35,898 nt of DNA, taken from assembly GCA_944325145.1 (NCBI GenBank), contig CALYDL010000018.1:1-35898 (forward strand), read 5' to 3'. Under the pieces are notes generated by a model that saw nothing but the letters and a program-made list of their open reading frames with translations, ran no database searches and was not told where the DNA came from. The position numbers and the translations under genes were made by a program. Shown in pieces: positions 25,367 through 35,638 of the stretch. Source of the DNA: Candidatus Gastranaerophilales bacterium. Lineage in GTDB: Bacteria > Cyanobacteriota > Vampirovibrionia > Gastranaerophilales > Gastranaerophilaceae. Positions within the stretch are counted from its first letter, which is position 1. Every line of letters begins with the position of its first letter.

Positions 25367-26575
25367 ATGGCAAGAGAAAAATTTGAAAGAACCAAGCCGC
25401 ATGTTAACATCGGTACCATTGGTCACGTTGACCACGGTAAAACAACGTTAACGGCTGCTATTACAGGTACAATGGCTGCAGCTGGCCAAGCTGAAGCTAA
25501 AAAGTTTGATGAAATCGACGCAGCTCCTGAAGAAAAAGCTCGTGGTATTACGATTTCAACAGCACACGTTGAATATGAAACAGCATCAAGACACTATGCG
25601 CACGTTGACTGCCCGGGCCACGCAGACTATGTTAAAAACATGATTACAGGTGCAGCTCAAATGGACGGTGCTATTCTTGTTGTTGCTGCAACAGATGGTG
25701 CTATGCCTCAGACAAGAGAACACATTCTTCTTGCCCGTCAAGTTGGTGTTCCCAGACTTGTTGTATTTATGAATAAATGCGATATGGTTGACGATGAAGA
25801 GTTATTAGACCTCGTTGAAATGGAAGTAAGAGAAATGCTTTCTTCTTATGAATTCGACGGCGACAATATTCCTTTCGTTAAAGGTTCAGCTCTTAAAGCT
25901 TTAGAAGCTGTTCAAGCTAACCCGACAATCCAAAGAGGCCAAGACAAATGGGTTGATAAAATTTGGGAATTAATGGATGCTATCGACAGCTACATTCCAA
26001 CTCCTGAACGTGATTTAGACAAACCATTCTTGATGCCTGTTGAAGACGTATTCTCAATTACAGGTCGTGGTACTGTTGCAACCGGTAGAGTTGAACGTGG
26101 CGTTGTTAAAGTTGGTGATGAAGTTGAAATCGTTGGTTTCGGCGAAACAAAGAAAACAACTGTTACAGGCGTTGAAATGTTCAGAAAACTTCTTGATCAA
26201 GGTCAAGCAGGTGACAACATCGGTGCACTTTTAAGAGGTATTGATAAAAAAGATATTCAACGCGGTCAAGTTCTTGCTAAACCGGGTTCAATTAAACCTC
26301 ACACAAAATTCACCGCTAACGTTTACGTTTTAACAAAAGATGAAGGCGGACGTCACACTCCTTTCTTCCCTGGTTACAGACCTCAATTCTACATCAGAAC
26401 AACTGACGTAACCGGTTCAATTAAATTTGACGGCGAAATGGTTATGCCTGGTGATAACGTAGTTATGGAAGTTGAACTTATCGCTCCTGTAGCTATCGAA
26501 GAAGGTATGAGATTTGCTATCAGAGAAGGCGGCAGAACAGTTGGTGCCGGCGTTGTAGACAAAATCCTCGGATAG
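25367..26575 (+). CDS. tuf: Translation elongation factor Tu
   Basis: 402 residues, normal length. GTPase motifs [29 protein letters not shown] (switch I), DCPGHADYV and NKCDMVDD are intact; domains II and III follow, ending [17 protein letters not shown]-Tu delivers aminoacyl-tRNA to the ribosome. AAGGAG lies 11 bases before the ATG. It is downstream of the Thr-Thr-Tyr tRNA cluster and probably co-transcribed with it from the promoter at 24799; it ends at a strong terminator. It is not adjacent to fusA. Confidence 0.99.
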   Translation: MAREKFERTKPHVNIGTIGHVDHGKTTLTAAITGTMAAAGQAEAKKFDEIDAAPEEKARGITISTAHVEYETASRHYAHVDCPGHADYVKNMITGAAQMDGAILVVAATDGAMPQTREHILLARQVGVPRLVVFMNKCDMVDDEELLDLVEMEVREMLSSYEFDGDNIPFVKGSALKALEAVQANPTIQRGQDKWVDKIWELMDAIDSYIPTPERDLDKPFLMPVEDVFSITGRGTVATGRVERGVVKVGDEVEIVGFGETKKTTVTGVEMFRKLLDQGQAGDNIGALLRGIDKKDIQRGQVLAKPGSIKPHTKFTANVYVLTKDEGGRHTPFFPGYRPQFYIRTTDVTGSIKFDGEMVMPGDNVVMEVELIAPVAIEEGMRFAIREGGRTVGAGVVDKILG

Positions 26576-26595
26576 TCTATATAAACAAATTAATA

Positions 26596-26627
26596 AAAAC
26601 CCGAAAAGTAAAATTTTCGGGTTTTTT
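26596..26627 (+). terminator. Intrinsic terminator of tuf
   Basis: AAAACCCGAAAA and TTTTCGGGTTTT form a 12-base-pair stem with a six-base loop and a T run, 20 bases after the tuf stop. Confidence 0.92.
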
Positions 26628-26665
26628 AATGCTTTTTAATAATCTTATTTGGTTTTTTAAATAAA

Positions 26666-26698
26666 AAAATTGGCGGCTTATAATTTTGCCGCCAATTT
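26666..26698 (-). terminator. Terminator of the phosphoglucomutase-isomerase fusion gene
   Basis: AAATTGGCGGC and GCCGCCAATTT (26667-26677, 26688-26698) pair around a ten-base loop. On the minus strand the stem is followed by a T run, 16 bases after the stop. Confidence 0.85.
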
Positions 26699-26713
26699 CA
26701 TCAGCTGAACTAT

Positions 26714-29650
26714 TTAAAGGTTTGCTTTAACTTCTTTTTTATATTTTTCAACGTTTGGCTGTAAAACTTCGGGCAATGCTTCATCGGTTGGAGTTTCATT
26801 GCCTTCCGTTCTTCTTAGCATATTACCTGTATATAAGGTTTCAAAATGTTTCAATTCAATAAACCTTGCAATAGCTTCAGGGCTTAGATTGTCTAAAACT
26901 ATTTCAGATACAGGGTGTTGCGCTTTGTATGCGGTTGTAACGCCTTTTAGCACTGCATTTGTAACTTTATCATTTGTTTTTGGATATACAAATGTATAGA
27001 ACGAATCTTTATTGTTTTCGTCTAAATCGGCTTCTGCATTGTAGTGAAGATATCCGGGGCCAACATTTGTATCTGTTGAAATTTGAGCCTTCAAAGATTC
27101 ATTATTTAATTGTTTATCCCATAACGTTGTGCCGTTAAATGCATCTGAGAAATATTCAACAAAATGTCTGCTTTTGCCCTTTGCTTTTGAATCTACATTA
27201 AATGCAGCCAATTGCAATGCTTCATTTTGGTGAATATCAGGGTTTAGAAATTCTTTTTGTGCATTTATTGATGCAATTAACATTTTTTCAACATCTTCTT
27301 TTGGAACTCCAATATATGCCAATGTGAATAATGTTGCATCATCAAATATAGAAAATCTTCCGCCGACATCATCATGAACAAGACCTGAAAGTTGAATTTC
27401 GCCGTTTTCAACTTCTCTTCTTAATTTGCTTTTTTCAGGCGAAATATCAGTCATTGCAATAAATCTGTCTGAAACATCTTCTTTTCCCAAATGTTCTTGA
27501 ACGACATTTTTAAAGCCATTGTATGCGGTTGTTGTTTCAAGTGTTCCGCCTGATTTTGAAACTATAAGAAATTTTGTTTTATCTAAATCAAGCCCATCTT
27601 TAAACCTATCAAAGCTTTCAGGGTCAATTGACGAGTAAAAATGCACATTTTTATCTTTGCCAAGCATTTTTACCATAGCTTCGGTTGTGTGTCTTGAACC
27701 GCCTATGCCAATAATTGCAAGGTCTTCAAAGCCGCCTTCTTTTGCTTTTTCAGCCATTTCATAAATGTTATCTAAATTTTGGAGCTGATTGTTTGGAAGT
27801 TTATTTATCCAATTTAAAAATTGCCCTTCTTTTCCAATTCTGGACGTTATATCTGAAACAGCTTCGCTTGCGTTTGCTTCATATTCCGAAAAATTTATAT
27901 CAGGCGTTTTAATTGAAACATCGTTTACACGTTGAAACCCCTTAAAACTTACATTGCCTGTTGTATCAAAAATTCTGTCAAGTTCTGCTCTTAATTTTTC
28001 AACTTTTTTATCAGCAACTTCGGCTTCTTCATCGTATGTTTCAATATATGCTTTTACTTTTGGTTCGGTTCCTGATTTTCTTACTAAAACAGATGAGCCG
28101 TCTGTCATATAAAGCTTAATGCCATCGCCGCCTTTTTTGTAGCCTTCCATTTCATCCATAACGGCTTTTGTTTTTTCAACATCTATTTCAAAATCACCAA
28201 ATTTAGTATCGCCTCTAAGCGCGTCATTTAAAATGCCGTTCATTTTTTTCATGATGGTTTCTTTTGAAGCTTCGTCTTCAAATTTTTTGCTGAAATTATC
28301 TGCTCTAAATTCAATGCCTGAAGCTCTTTTTATGTTTCTTAAAATTTGAGATACCGGTTTATTTTCATAAGCCATTAAATCTAAAATCATAAGAAGTGCC
28401 ATGATGCCGTCTTTTTCAGGAATGTGCCCGTTTATGGTTAAACCGCCGGATTCTTCGCCTGCAACAAGAATATCTTTTCCTTGTTTTCTATTATTAATAA
28501 TATCTTCGCCAATATATTTAAAGCCAACAGGGGTTTGAATTACGTTTAAATCATTATTTTGGGCAAAAATATCAAGCTCTGATGACGTTGCTTGGCTTCT
28601 TATGATATCGCCTTTCAGCCCTTTGTTTTTAGCTAAATGGTGAGCAACAAGCAAAATTACATCATTTGGAGAAATAAAATTGCCGTTTTCATCTACAACA
28701 CCAAATCTGTCGGCATCGCCATCGTTTGCAAGGCCTACTCTCATTCTTGCTCTATCGTTTCTTACTGTTTTTTTAAGTTCTGAAAGGTTTGCATCTGTTG
28801 GGTTTGGCCCTTCTTTGTCATCTGAATGTATAACTGTATATGGAATGCCGTTATCCCTTAACAGTTCAGGAAAAACATATTCACCTGTGCCATTCATGCC
28901 GTCATAATAAATTGAGATGTTTGCATATTTTATATCTTGCCAATTTACTAAATTTTTATTGTCTAATTCTTGTTTATACATTTGATAGGGGTAAACTTCA
29001 ATATAACCGTTTTCTTTTGATTTATCGGTTGTATAATACCCTTGTTTTGCATATTCAACTGCATTTTTAGCAATTTCTTTTGTAACATTCGGTGGAGCAA
29101 TAGCGCCGTCATCCGTTACCAAATTAAAGCCGCCGTCAGACCATGGGTTGTGGCTTGCGGTTAAAAGAACCGAAATATCGCACCCGGCTTCTTTTGCCAT
29201 TTGTGCTAAAAGTGGGGTTGGAACAGGCTTTTCTACATACATAACGCCAACACCCTGTTTCATCAAGGTATCTCTTATTAAAGGCAGAGATTCTCTTGTG
29301 GCGCGTCTTGTATCACCGCCAATAATTACAAGCGGGTCTCTTCCGCTTTCTTCCGCTTTGTCGTTTGCATATTTTGCAACACCTAAAGTTAAAAGCTCAA
29401 CAATATCGGGGTTAAATTTATCGGAGCCATAAGTTGCCCTGTGCCCTGATGTTGAAGTTGAAAGACTGTTTGCGACAAATTCTGCCATTTTGGGGTCAAC
29501 ATTAATTTTGTGAGTTTCAATGTTTCCTGTAAATGTTACTTTGTCTTCAATGGGTTTAATAATACCGGCATTAACCGGATTTGTTGCTGCTTTATTTTGT
29601 ACAGCAAAAACATTCTGGAGCCCAATGCCCGGATTAAATAAAATTTTCAT
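26714..29650 (-). CDS. Phosphoglucomutase/phosphomannomutase - glucose-6-phosphate isomerase fusion
   Basis: 978 residues. Residues about 45-555 are a complete alpha-D-phosphohexomutase: TASHNP (164-169, phosphoserine S166), DGDADR (310-315, metal), GEESGG (398-403, sugar) and RKSGTEP (524-530, phosphate). Residues about 590-978 are a glucose-6-phosphate isomerase: GIGGS (648-652), SKSGGT (698-703), DDVGGRFS and a C-terminal helix. Together they would convert glucose-1-phosphate to fructose-6-phosphate in one polypeptide. Each enzyme is preceded by a V-x-F-x-G motif (VTFTG 38-42, VSFKG 567-571), as if two genes with similar N-terminal tails had fused. Start supported by GAGGTG; no frameshift seen. 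Confidence 0.93.
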   Translation of the reverse strand: MKILFNPGIGLQNVFAVQNKAATNPVNAGIIKPIEDKVTFTGNIETHKINVDPKMAEFVANSLSTSTSGHRATYGSDKFNPDIVELLTLGVAKYANDKAEESGRDPLVIIGGDTRRATRESLPLIRDTLMKQGVGVMYVEKPVPTPLLAQMAKEAGCDISVLLTASHNPWSDGGFNLVTDDGAIAPPNVTKEIAKNAVEYAKQGYYTTDKSKENGYIEVYPYQMYKQELDNKNLVNWQDIKYANISIYYDGMNGTGEYVFPELLRDNGIPYTVIHSDDKEGPNPTDANLSELKKTVRNDRARMRVGLANDGDADRFGVVDENGNFISPNDVILLVAHHLAKNKGLKGDIIRSQATSSELDIFAQNNDLNVIQTPVGFKYIGEDIINNRKQGKDILVAGEESGGLTINGHIPEKDGIMALLMILDLMAYENKPVSQILRNIKRASGIEFRADNFSKKFEDEASKETIMKKMNGILNDALRGDTKFGDFEIDVEKTKAVMDEMEGYKKGGDGIKLYMTDGSSVLVRKSGTEPKVKAYIETYDEEAEVADKKVEKLRAELDRIFDTTGNVSFKGFQRVNDVSIKTPDINFSEYEANASEAVSDITSRIGKEGQFLNWINKLPNNQLQNLDNIYEMAEKAKEGGFEDLAIIGIGGSRHTTEAMVKMLGKDKNVHFYSSIDPESFDRFKDGLDLDKTKFLIVSKSGGTLETTTAYNGFKNVVQEHLGKEDVSDRFIAMTDISPEKSKLRREVENGEIQLSGLVHDDVGGRFSIFDDATLFTLAYIGVPKEDVEKMLIASINAQKEFLNPDIHQNEALQLAAFNVDSKAKGKSRHFVEYFSDAFNGTTLWDKQLNNESLKAQISTDTNVGPGYLHYNAEADLDENNKDSFYTFVYPKTNDKVTNAVLKGVTTAYKAQHPVSEIVLDNLSPEAIARFIELKHFETLYTGNMLRRTEGNETPTDEALPEVLQPNVEKYKKEVKANL

Positions 29651-29662
29651 AACACCTCGCTG

Positions 29663-29682
29663 CCCGTTTTTTAAAAAACGGG
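29663..29682. promoter_or_regulatory. Perfect 20-bp palindrome in the leader of the fusion gene
   Basis: CCCGTTTTTTAAAAAACGGG ends 12 bases before the ATG at 29650, just upstream of the GAGGTG ribosome binding site on the minus strand. It could be an operator, or a leader hairpin affecting translation of the mutase-isomerase. Confidence 0.5.
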
Positions 29683-29801
29683 AAATATTTACCTAACAAC
29701 AATAATTGCCTTATCTATAAAACCACTAAAAAAAACTATTTGCCAGTTAATTTTTTTTAATTTTACAATTCTTAATATGGACTCTATGCCCCTTAAACAT
29801 T

Positions 29802-29832
29802 AAAAAAGCTCCCTTTTAAAGGGAGCTTTTTT
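29802..29832. terminator. Terminator of the rubredoxin-rubrerythrin operon
   Basis: AAAAGCTCCCTTTT and AAGGGAGCTTTT form a long stem with A/T runs on both sides, 13 bases after the rubrerythrin stop on the minus strand. It also isolates the fusion gene downstream. Confidence 0.85.
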
Positions 29833-29844
29833 ATTTTATTCAAA

Positions 29845-30381
29845 CTAGTTGAAATATCTTTTTAATAAACCGTCAAAGCCTCTGCCATGGCGAGCTTCGT
29901 CTTTTGCCATTTCATGAACTGTATCATGAATTGCATCATAACCAAGTTCTTTAGCTCTTTTTGCGATTTCAAGTTTGCCTTCGCAAGCGCCATGTTCAGC
30001 TTCAGCTCTCATTTCAAGGTTTTTCTTAGTTGAAGATGTTAAAACTTCTCCTAAAAGTTCAGCAAATTTTGCAGCATGTTCTGCTTCTTCAAAAGCGTAT
30101 CTTTTATAAGCTTCTGCAATTTCAGGGTAGCCTTCACGTTCTGCTTGTCTGCTCATAGCAAGATACATACCAACTTCCATGCATTCGCCGTTGAAGTTTG
30201 CTCTTAAGCCTTCAACAACAACAGGGTCAATGCCTTCGGTTGTTGCTACAACGTGTTCGCAAGCGTATGTTTTAGCGCCTTCTTTAACTTCTTTAAATGT
30301 TGTTGCACCGCAAATAGGGCATTTTTCAGGTGCCTTGTCGCCTTCATGAACATATCCGCATACTGTACATACAAATTTCAT
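29845..30381 (-). CDS. rbr: Rubrerythrin with N-terminal rubredoxin domain (reverse rubrerythrin)
   Basis: 178 residues. An N-terminal rubredoxin (C5, C8, C21, C24 in [12 protein letters not shown] and [10 protein letters not shown]) precedes a four-helix ferritin-like domain whose di-iron ligands lie in [32 protein letters not shown] and [10 protein letters not shown]. The domain order is the reverse of classical rubrerythrin. It reduces hydrogen peroxide to water in anaerobes using electrons from rubredoxin. The start has a perfect AGGAGG. It follows the small rubredoxin gene by 21 bases, a natural donor-acceptor pair. Confidence 0.95.
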   Translation of the reverse strand: MKFVCTVCGYVHEGDKAPEKCPICGATTFKEVKEGAKTYACEHVVATTEGIDPVVVEGLRANFNGECMEVGMYLAMSRQAEREGYPEIAEAYKRYAFEEAEHAAKFAELLGEVLTSSTKKNLEMRAEAEHGACEGKLEIAKRAKELGYDAIHDTVHEMAKDEARHGRGFDGLLKRYFN

Positions 30382-30402
30382 ATCAAATTCCTCCTAAATA
30401 AA

Positions 30403-30546
30403 TTAGTCTTCGCTTTTTTCAAACATATCTTTGCCTACACCGCAAACAGGGCAAACGTAATCTTCCGGCAAATCTTCAAAAGCAACATCGTTGTTTTCTT
30501 TTGGGTCATATACCCACATGCAAGCTGTGCAAACGTATTTATCCAT
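30403..30546 (-). CDS. Rubredoxin
   Basis: 47 residues, small but unmistakable: [15 protein letters not shown], then [20 protein letters not shown], with two CxxC knuckles binding one iron. The usual CGY after the first knuckle is CMW here. It shuttles electrons to the rubrerythrin that follows in the same operon. Ribosome binding site AAGGAG seven bases before the ATG. An extended -10 (TGGTATAAT) lies about 35 bases upstream. Confidence 0.93.
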   Translation of the reverse strand: MDKYVCTACMWVYDPKENNDVAFEDLPEDYVCPVCGVGKDMFEKSED

Positions 30547-30576
30547 AGTTTTTACTCCTTCTTTTGCTGCCTGTAT

Positions 30577-30604
30577 ATTATACCATAAATAAACTAATTA
30601 GTTT
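30577..30604 (-). promoter_or_regulatory. Promoter and 14-bp operator-like palindrome of the rubredoxin operon
   Basis: On the minus strand TGGTATAAT is an extended -10 (hexamer 30577-30582). The perfect palindrome AAACTAATTAGTTT (30591-30604) covers the -35 region and touches the stop codon of the upstream protease gene. Its position suits a repressor site for a peroxide-defence operon; the regulator is unknown. Confidence 0.5.
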
Positions 30605-31659
30605 TATCTTAATTTGTTTATGTAAGTTTCAAGCATTTTTAAACTGCCGTCATTTTGAATATTTAGCGCCTTATTCAAATAATTTTTGGCATTTTGTTTA
30701 TCTTTTTTTGCATAATAATAATATGAATATGCAACATATGTTGAATAAAGCTCTTGGCTTGTTTTAGCAAGAGGTTCCGCTTCTTTTATATATTGAAACA
30801 TTTTGTTATAATCGTTTCTTTCTTCATATAAAACCGCAAGTTTCAGCCTTGAAGCACAATCATTAGGCTTTAATTGAACTTCTTCAAGCGCCTGTTTAAT
30901 TGCATATACTTCTCTTTCATCTTCGTCGCCCAATAAAATTTCTGCTCTTATATTGCCCCTTTCTTTTGTTTTATCGCCGTTTGTAATATCGGGGGTCACT
31001 TTATATAAAAGAGTTATAGTATTTACATCGCTTCTTGAAATAAACGCTGTTTTCTTTTGTTCTTTTGGGTTTAAAAGCGGATACATTATGCTGTCTTTAT
31101 TGGTTGAATGGCCTGCAATTCCAAGGGCATGGCCAAATTCGTGAACAGAAATATTTAAAATTGTAGTTGGGTCATAATATTTGCGGTTTGAATCTCTGTC
31201 ATAAACATATATATATGTTTTAATTAATTTGCCTTTTTTTACAATCGGGCTTGTATATGCCAAAGTTCTTTCTTCGTGGTTTTCAACTTGTCTTATGAAT
31301 TTTTTATTATTTACAATCTTGAAAATAATATTTGCATCTTCTTCGTTTACTACAAATTTCATTGGAATGACATTTTTCAAAGCGGTTTGCCAAATTAAAA
31401 CAGCCCTTACAAATGCATTTGTATAATAATTTGGTGCATTAATATAATTTTCGATAAAAATTTTAATTGGAAATTCGCTTTTGTTCCATCTTAAAATTTT
31501 GCCGCCTACATAATATGCTTTTTCAAGGTAATTATCACCTGTTGCATATAGAATGCTTTGTCTTGCAATTCTTTCAGATTGAGTTAATTCAATAGCAAAA
31601 GCATTTGAAGCTAAAGAGAATAAAAAGATTAATAAAAATAAAAGTTCTTTTAATTTCAT
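30604..31659 (-). CDS. Secreted matrixin-like zinc metalloprotease with C-terminal TPR-type repeats
   Basis: 351 residues. A signal peptide (KLKELLFLLIFLFSLASNAFA, likely cut after residue 22) is followed by a metzincin domain: zinc site HEFGHALGIAGH (173-184) and the Met-turn SIMYP (190-194), as in bacterial matrixins. The C-terminal 110 residues form helical TPR-like repeats (YNKMFQYIKEAEPLAKT, QNAKNYLNKALNI). It would cut proteins outside the cytoplasm. The ATG lies four bases after the atpC stop, behind AAAGGT, so it appears to be transcribed with the ATP synthase genes, which is unexpected. Confidence 0.88.
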   Translation of the reverse strand: MKLKELLFLLIFLFSLASNAFAIELTQSERIARQSILYATGDNYLEKAYYVGGKILRWNKSEFPIKIFIENYINAPNYYTNAFVRAVLIWQTALKNVIPMKFVVNEEDANIIFKIVNNKKFIRQVENHEERTLAYTSPIVKKGKLIKTYIYVYDRDSNRKYYDPTTILNISVHEFGHALGIAGHSTNKDSIMYPLLNPKEQKKTAFISRSDVNTITLLYKVTPDITNGDKTKERGNIRAEILLGDEDEREVYAIKQALEEVQLKPNDCASRLKLAVLYEERNDYNKMFQYIKEAEPLAKTSQELYSTYVAYSYYYYAKKDKQNAKNYLNKALNIQNDGSLKMLETYINKLR

Positions 31660-31663
31660 ACCT

Positions 31664-32074
31664 TTAAAAATATTTGTTTGTTGCAGAAATTCTTGCTATT
31701 GCTTTTTTAAGCGCAATTTGAGCTTTTAAAACCCCAATTTTGTCTTGGTGAGATTCCAACTTTGCTTTTGCTCTTTCATAGGCTTCTTTAGCTCGAACTT
31801 CATCAATATCTTGTCCTAATTCTGCAATATCGGTTAAAATAACGGCTTCATTGTCTTTAAAATGCATAATGCCGCCCATTGTTGTTATATAAACGGGTTC
31901 TTTTTCTTCAATAACTTTTGTAACGCCAATTTCAAGAACACTTGTAATTGGAATGTGGTTTGGCAAAATGCCTATTCTGCCATCCATTGTATCTGTATAA
32001 AAGGCATTAACAACGCCTTCATATACAATTTTATTTTGAGTTACAATTTTTAATTTAATGTTTTTATCGCTCAT
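31664..32074 (-). CDS. atpC: ATP synthase epsilon subunit
   Basis: 136 residues. The N-terminal beta sandwich is clear: KLKIVTQNKIVYEG, DGRIGILPNHIPITSVLEIG and GGIMHFKDNEAVILTDIAEL, followed by the two-helix C-terminal hairpin (DEVRAKEAYERAKAKLESHQ). Epsilon sits in the F1 central stalk and can inhibit ATP hydrolysis. It lies 17 bases after atpD. Having only beta and epsilon together matches the split ATP synthase operons of Cyanobacteria. Confidence 0.96.
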   Translation of the reverse strand: MSDKNIKLKIVTQNKIVYEGVVNAFYTDTMDGRIGILPNHIPITSVLEIGVTKVIEEKEPVYITTMGGIMHFKDNEAVILTDIAELGQDIDEVRAKEAYERAKAKLESHQDKIGVLKAQIALKKAIARISATNKYF

Positions 32075-32091
32075 TTTTTAAGCCTTAAAAT

Positions 32092-33534
<1,443 letters not shown>

Positions 33535-33592
33535 TTAATATCAAATTTATAACCTGATATTAACACAAAAAAAATATGCTGTTAAATTAAAC

Positions 33593-33955
33593 TTAAAGCG
33601 AAACTACAAATTGCCCTGTTGAATATTGTTTGTAAAAATCTTTAGAAGTGTCTTTTTCAATGGTATGAAGGCTTTTTGCCTGTTCTGTATAAATTTTTTC
33701 TTCCAATTTCATAACGCCTTCTTTGGTTAATTTAACCAAAGTTGTCATTGATGTATTGGCATCTTTTCTTTTTGTTCTTGATTCTTCAATGCCCATTCTT
33801 ATTTTATTTAAAAGTTCTTCTTCTTTTTTGTTTATTTCAATTTCTTGAGGGTTTGTTGTTTTCATAGCCCTTTTTGTTTGAAGTTGAACAGGTTGAATTA
33901 TATAATTTTGTTTGCTTTTAATCGCATCTTTAAAGAAAAGTTCTAAAAAATTCAT
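33593..33955 (-). CDS. Small basic protein of unknown function
   Basis: 120 residues with no recognised family. The N-terminus is hydrophobic and aromatic (NFLELFFKDAI), the middle is charged and helical (IEINKKEEELLNKIRMGIEE), and there is a Ser/Thr-rich linker. No cysteines or membrane segment. AAGGA precedes the ATG and the gene starts 13 bases after the stop of the 75-residue gene, so the two are probably one operon. Confidence 0.6.
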   Translation of the reverse strand: MNFLELFFKDAIKSKQNYIIQPVQLQTKRAMKTTNPQEIEINKKEEELLNKIRMGIEESRTKRKDANTSMTTLVKLTKEGVMKLEEKIYTEQAKSLHTIEKDTSKDFYKQYSTGQFVVSL

Positions 33956-33968
33956 TTGTTTTTCCTTA

Positions 33969-34196
33969 TTAATACAATTTCATGGGGCTAAAATATAATG
34001 CCCCTTTCACATGCTTGCATGCCTTTTCATCTTGAATAATTTTTTCCGTAAAATTTGCCATTTTGATTTTTGCTTCCAAAGATTTTAACTTAAAATCTAT
34101 TTCAGATTTTAATTTTAATAGCCTTGAAAAATCATTTTCAGAAAAATTTTCAGTCGGCAATTTGTCTATGAAATTTACGTTTTCATATACTGACAT
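33969..34196 (-). CDS. Small coiled-coil protein of unknown function
   Basis: 75 residues. The segment FSRLLKLKSEIDFKLKSLEA predicts a single charged helix or coiled coil; the tail has one cysteine (KACKHVKG). No family recognised and no strong ribosome binding site. It precedes the 120-residue unknown gene by 13 bases. Confidence 0.5.
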   Translation of the reverse strand: MSVYENVNFIDKLPTENFSENDFSRLLKLKSEIDFKLKSLEAKIKMANFTEKIIQDEKACKHVKGALYFSPMKLY

Positions 34197-34390
34197 ATCT
34201 GTAAACTGTGCTTCCCGTAATATTTATGACTTACCTATATAAAAACTTTTTTTATAAAAAAATTGCCTTTTAATTTTTGTTGTAAAAAAATGTAAAAACA
34301 AGTTTATAAACAATAAAGAATTTTTTGCTTCATGTCGTATAGATGATTAAAAAGATTAAATGGTTAGTTTATGAAAGGCTGTTTTAATTT

Positions 34391-34729
34391 ATGAAAGTCA
34401 ATTTAGTAAAAAACGAGCCGAACCGGATTGAAACAAAAGCCGATTTTGCCCCCTTAAAAGAAGAAGTTTCAATTGAAAATATTGAAATGCTTACAGTTAG
34501 TTCAGAAGATGAAAAAAGGGAAAAATCCCGCATTATCCCCATTAAATTGAGGCCCGAAGAAGCAAAAAGAGCTTATGAATACCAGAAAACAATGCTGAAT
34601 TTTGCTTATCTTCAATACAAAAAAAGCATTGGAACAAAACAAGAAAGTTCAATGCAAAAGCTGTATAAAGAAGCTTTGGGCGATTATAACTTCTTTGTAT
34701 CTGTATATGAAGAAGACATTTCTAATTAA
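34391..34729 (+). CDS. Small protein of unknown function
   Basis: 112 residues, acidic N-terminal half, then IIPIKLRPEEAKRAYEYQ and YLQYKKSIGTKQESSMQKLY, both predicted helices. No signal, membrane segment or known motif. No convincing ribosome binding site lies upstream. A strong terminator follows and a divergent unknown gene pair lies upstream. Confidence 0.55.
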   Translation: MKVNLVKNEPNRIETKADFAPLKEEVSIENIEMLTVSSEDEKREKSRIIPIKLRPEEAKRAYEYQKTMLNFAYLQYKKSIGTKQESSMQKLYKEALGDYNFFVSVYEEDISN

Positions 34730-34781
34730 ATGTAAAACGTAGTATGAAAAAGCGTGTGTAAGTAAACACAAACATTTAATT

Positions 34782-34812
34782 AAAAGCAGAAGAATTTTCT
34801 TCTGCTTTTTTT
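34782..34812. terminator. Bidirectional terminator between the 112-residue gene and the repressor
   Basis: AAAAGCAGAAGA and CTTCTGCTTTT form a long stem with a tiny loop and a T run; the minus-strand side runs into the repressor stop codon at 34812. Confidence 0.85.
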
Positions 34813-35474
34813 TAACAAAAACTGCTGGTAACGTTTTTTATAACCCTGCCAATTACTTTAAAGCCCAATTTTTCAAGGTCATCTAAGGTATAATGAATTT
34901 CTTTATAGCTTGAATTTCTGAAATAAAACCTGTATGTACCATCGGGCGACTGTTTTATGCCATTTATAAAAATTAAACTGCCGTTTTTTGTTGTATAAAC
35001 AAAAATGCCGCTTGCTTGAATATTTGTATCTGAAATATCAACAATAAGCATATCTTTGTTTTTAATCGGCGTTTCGCCGCCATCCATTGTATCCCCCGGC
35101 ATTTGCAAGGTTCTTAAATTTTTTTCATCTTTAAGCCAAACGTTGTGAATTAATTCCCTATCAAGCCAAATACTTGTAATAACAGGGTTTTTAATTGTTT
35201 CAATTAGGGTTGGGTTTTCATAATATATAATTTCAACAGCATCAGGAGTTTCTTTTGCCCCTGAATTTTGGGCAAACATATTGCCGTTTCCTGTTAAAAG
35301 CCAGTTAATATTTACATTTGTTTTTTCAATTAATTTAGCCAAAAAATCTGCAGATGGTTTGTTTTCACCACGTTCATATTTGCTTAATTGCTGCTGTAAA
35401 ATGCCAATGTTTTTTGCAAATTCACCTTGTTGTAAATTAAGCGTTTTTCTTAATTCCTTTAACCTTTTGTTCAT
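34812..35474 (-). CDS. LexA/CI-like repressor with altered S24 peptidase site
   Basis: 220 residues from ATG 35474, with AAAGGTG seven bases upstream; a GTG at 35480 is in frame but less well placed. Residues about 5-65 form an XRE helix-turn-helix (LNLQQGEFAKNIGILQQQLS). The C-terminal half has the S24 fold, including MPGDTMDGGE and DMLIVD, but the nucleophile of GDSM is Thr here, and the Lys strand expected as VKR reads FINGI. Self-cleavage is therefore unlikely. Possibly a phage- or element-derived repressor that is not SOS-induced. Confidence 0.82.
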   Translation of the reverse strand: MNKRLKELRKTLNLQQGEFAKNIGILQQQLSKYERGENKPSADFLAKLIEKTNVNINWLLTGNGNMFAQNSGAKETPDAVEIIYYENPTLIETIKNPVITSIWLDRELIHNVWLKDEKNLRTLQMPGDTMDGGETPIKNKDMLIVDISDTNIQASGIFVYTTKNGSLIFINGIKQSPDGTYRFYFRNSSYKEIHYTLDDLEKLGFKVIGRVIKNVTSSFC

Positions 35475-35596
35475 TTTCACCTTTAAAATTTATCTTGTTT
35501 TATTAATTCATACATCTAAAAAGTTTAAAAATCAAGATGAATAAAAAATATTATATGTAGGTTTAGTTTAATTTGTTTTTAAATGGGCGAAATATA

Positions 35597-35623
35597 TTGA
35601 TAAGAGGAATTTTTTATTATAAT
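35597..35623 (+). promoter_or_regulatory. Candidate promoter of tRNA-Leu
   Basis: TTGATA (35597-35602) and TATAAT (35618-35623) with a slightly short 15-base spacer; -10 lies 15 bases before the tRNA. An AT palindrome overlaps the -10 box. Confidence 0.4.
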
Positions 35624-35638
35624 ATTATAACGTCTTTT

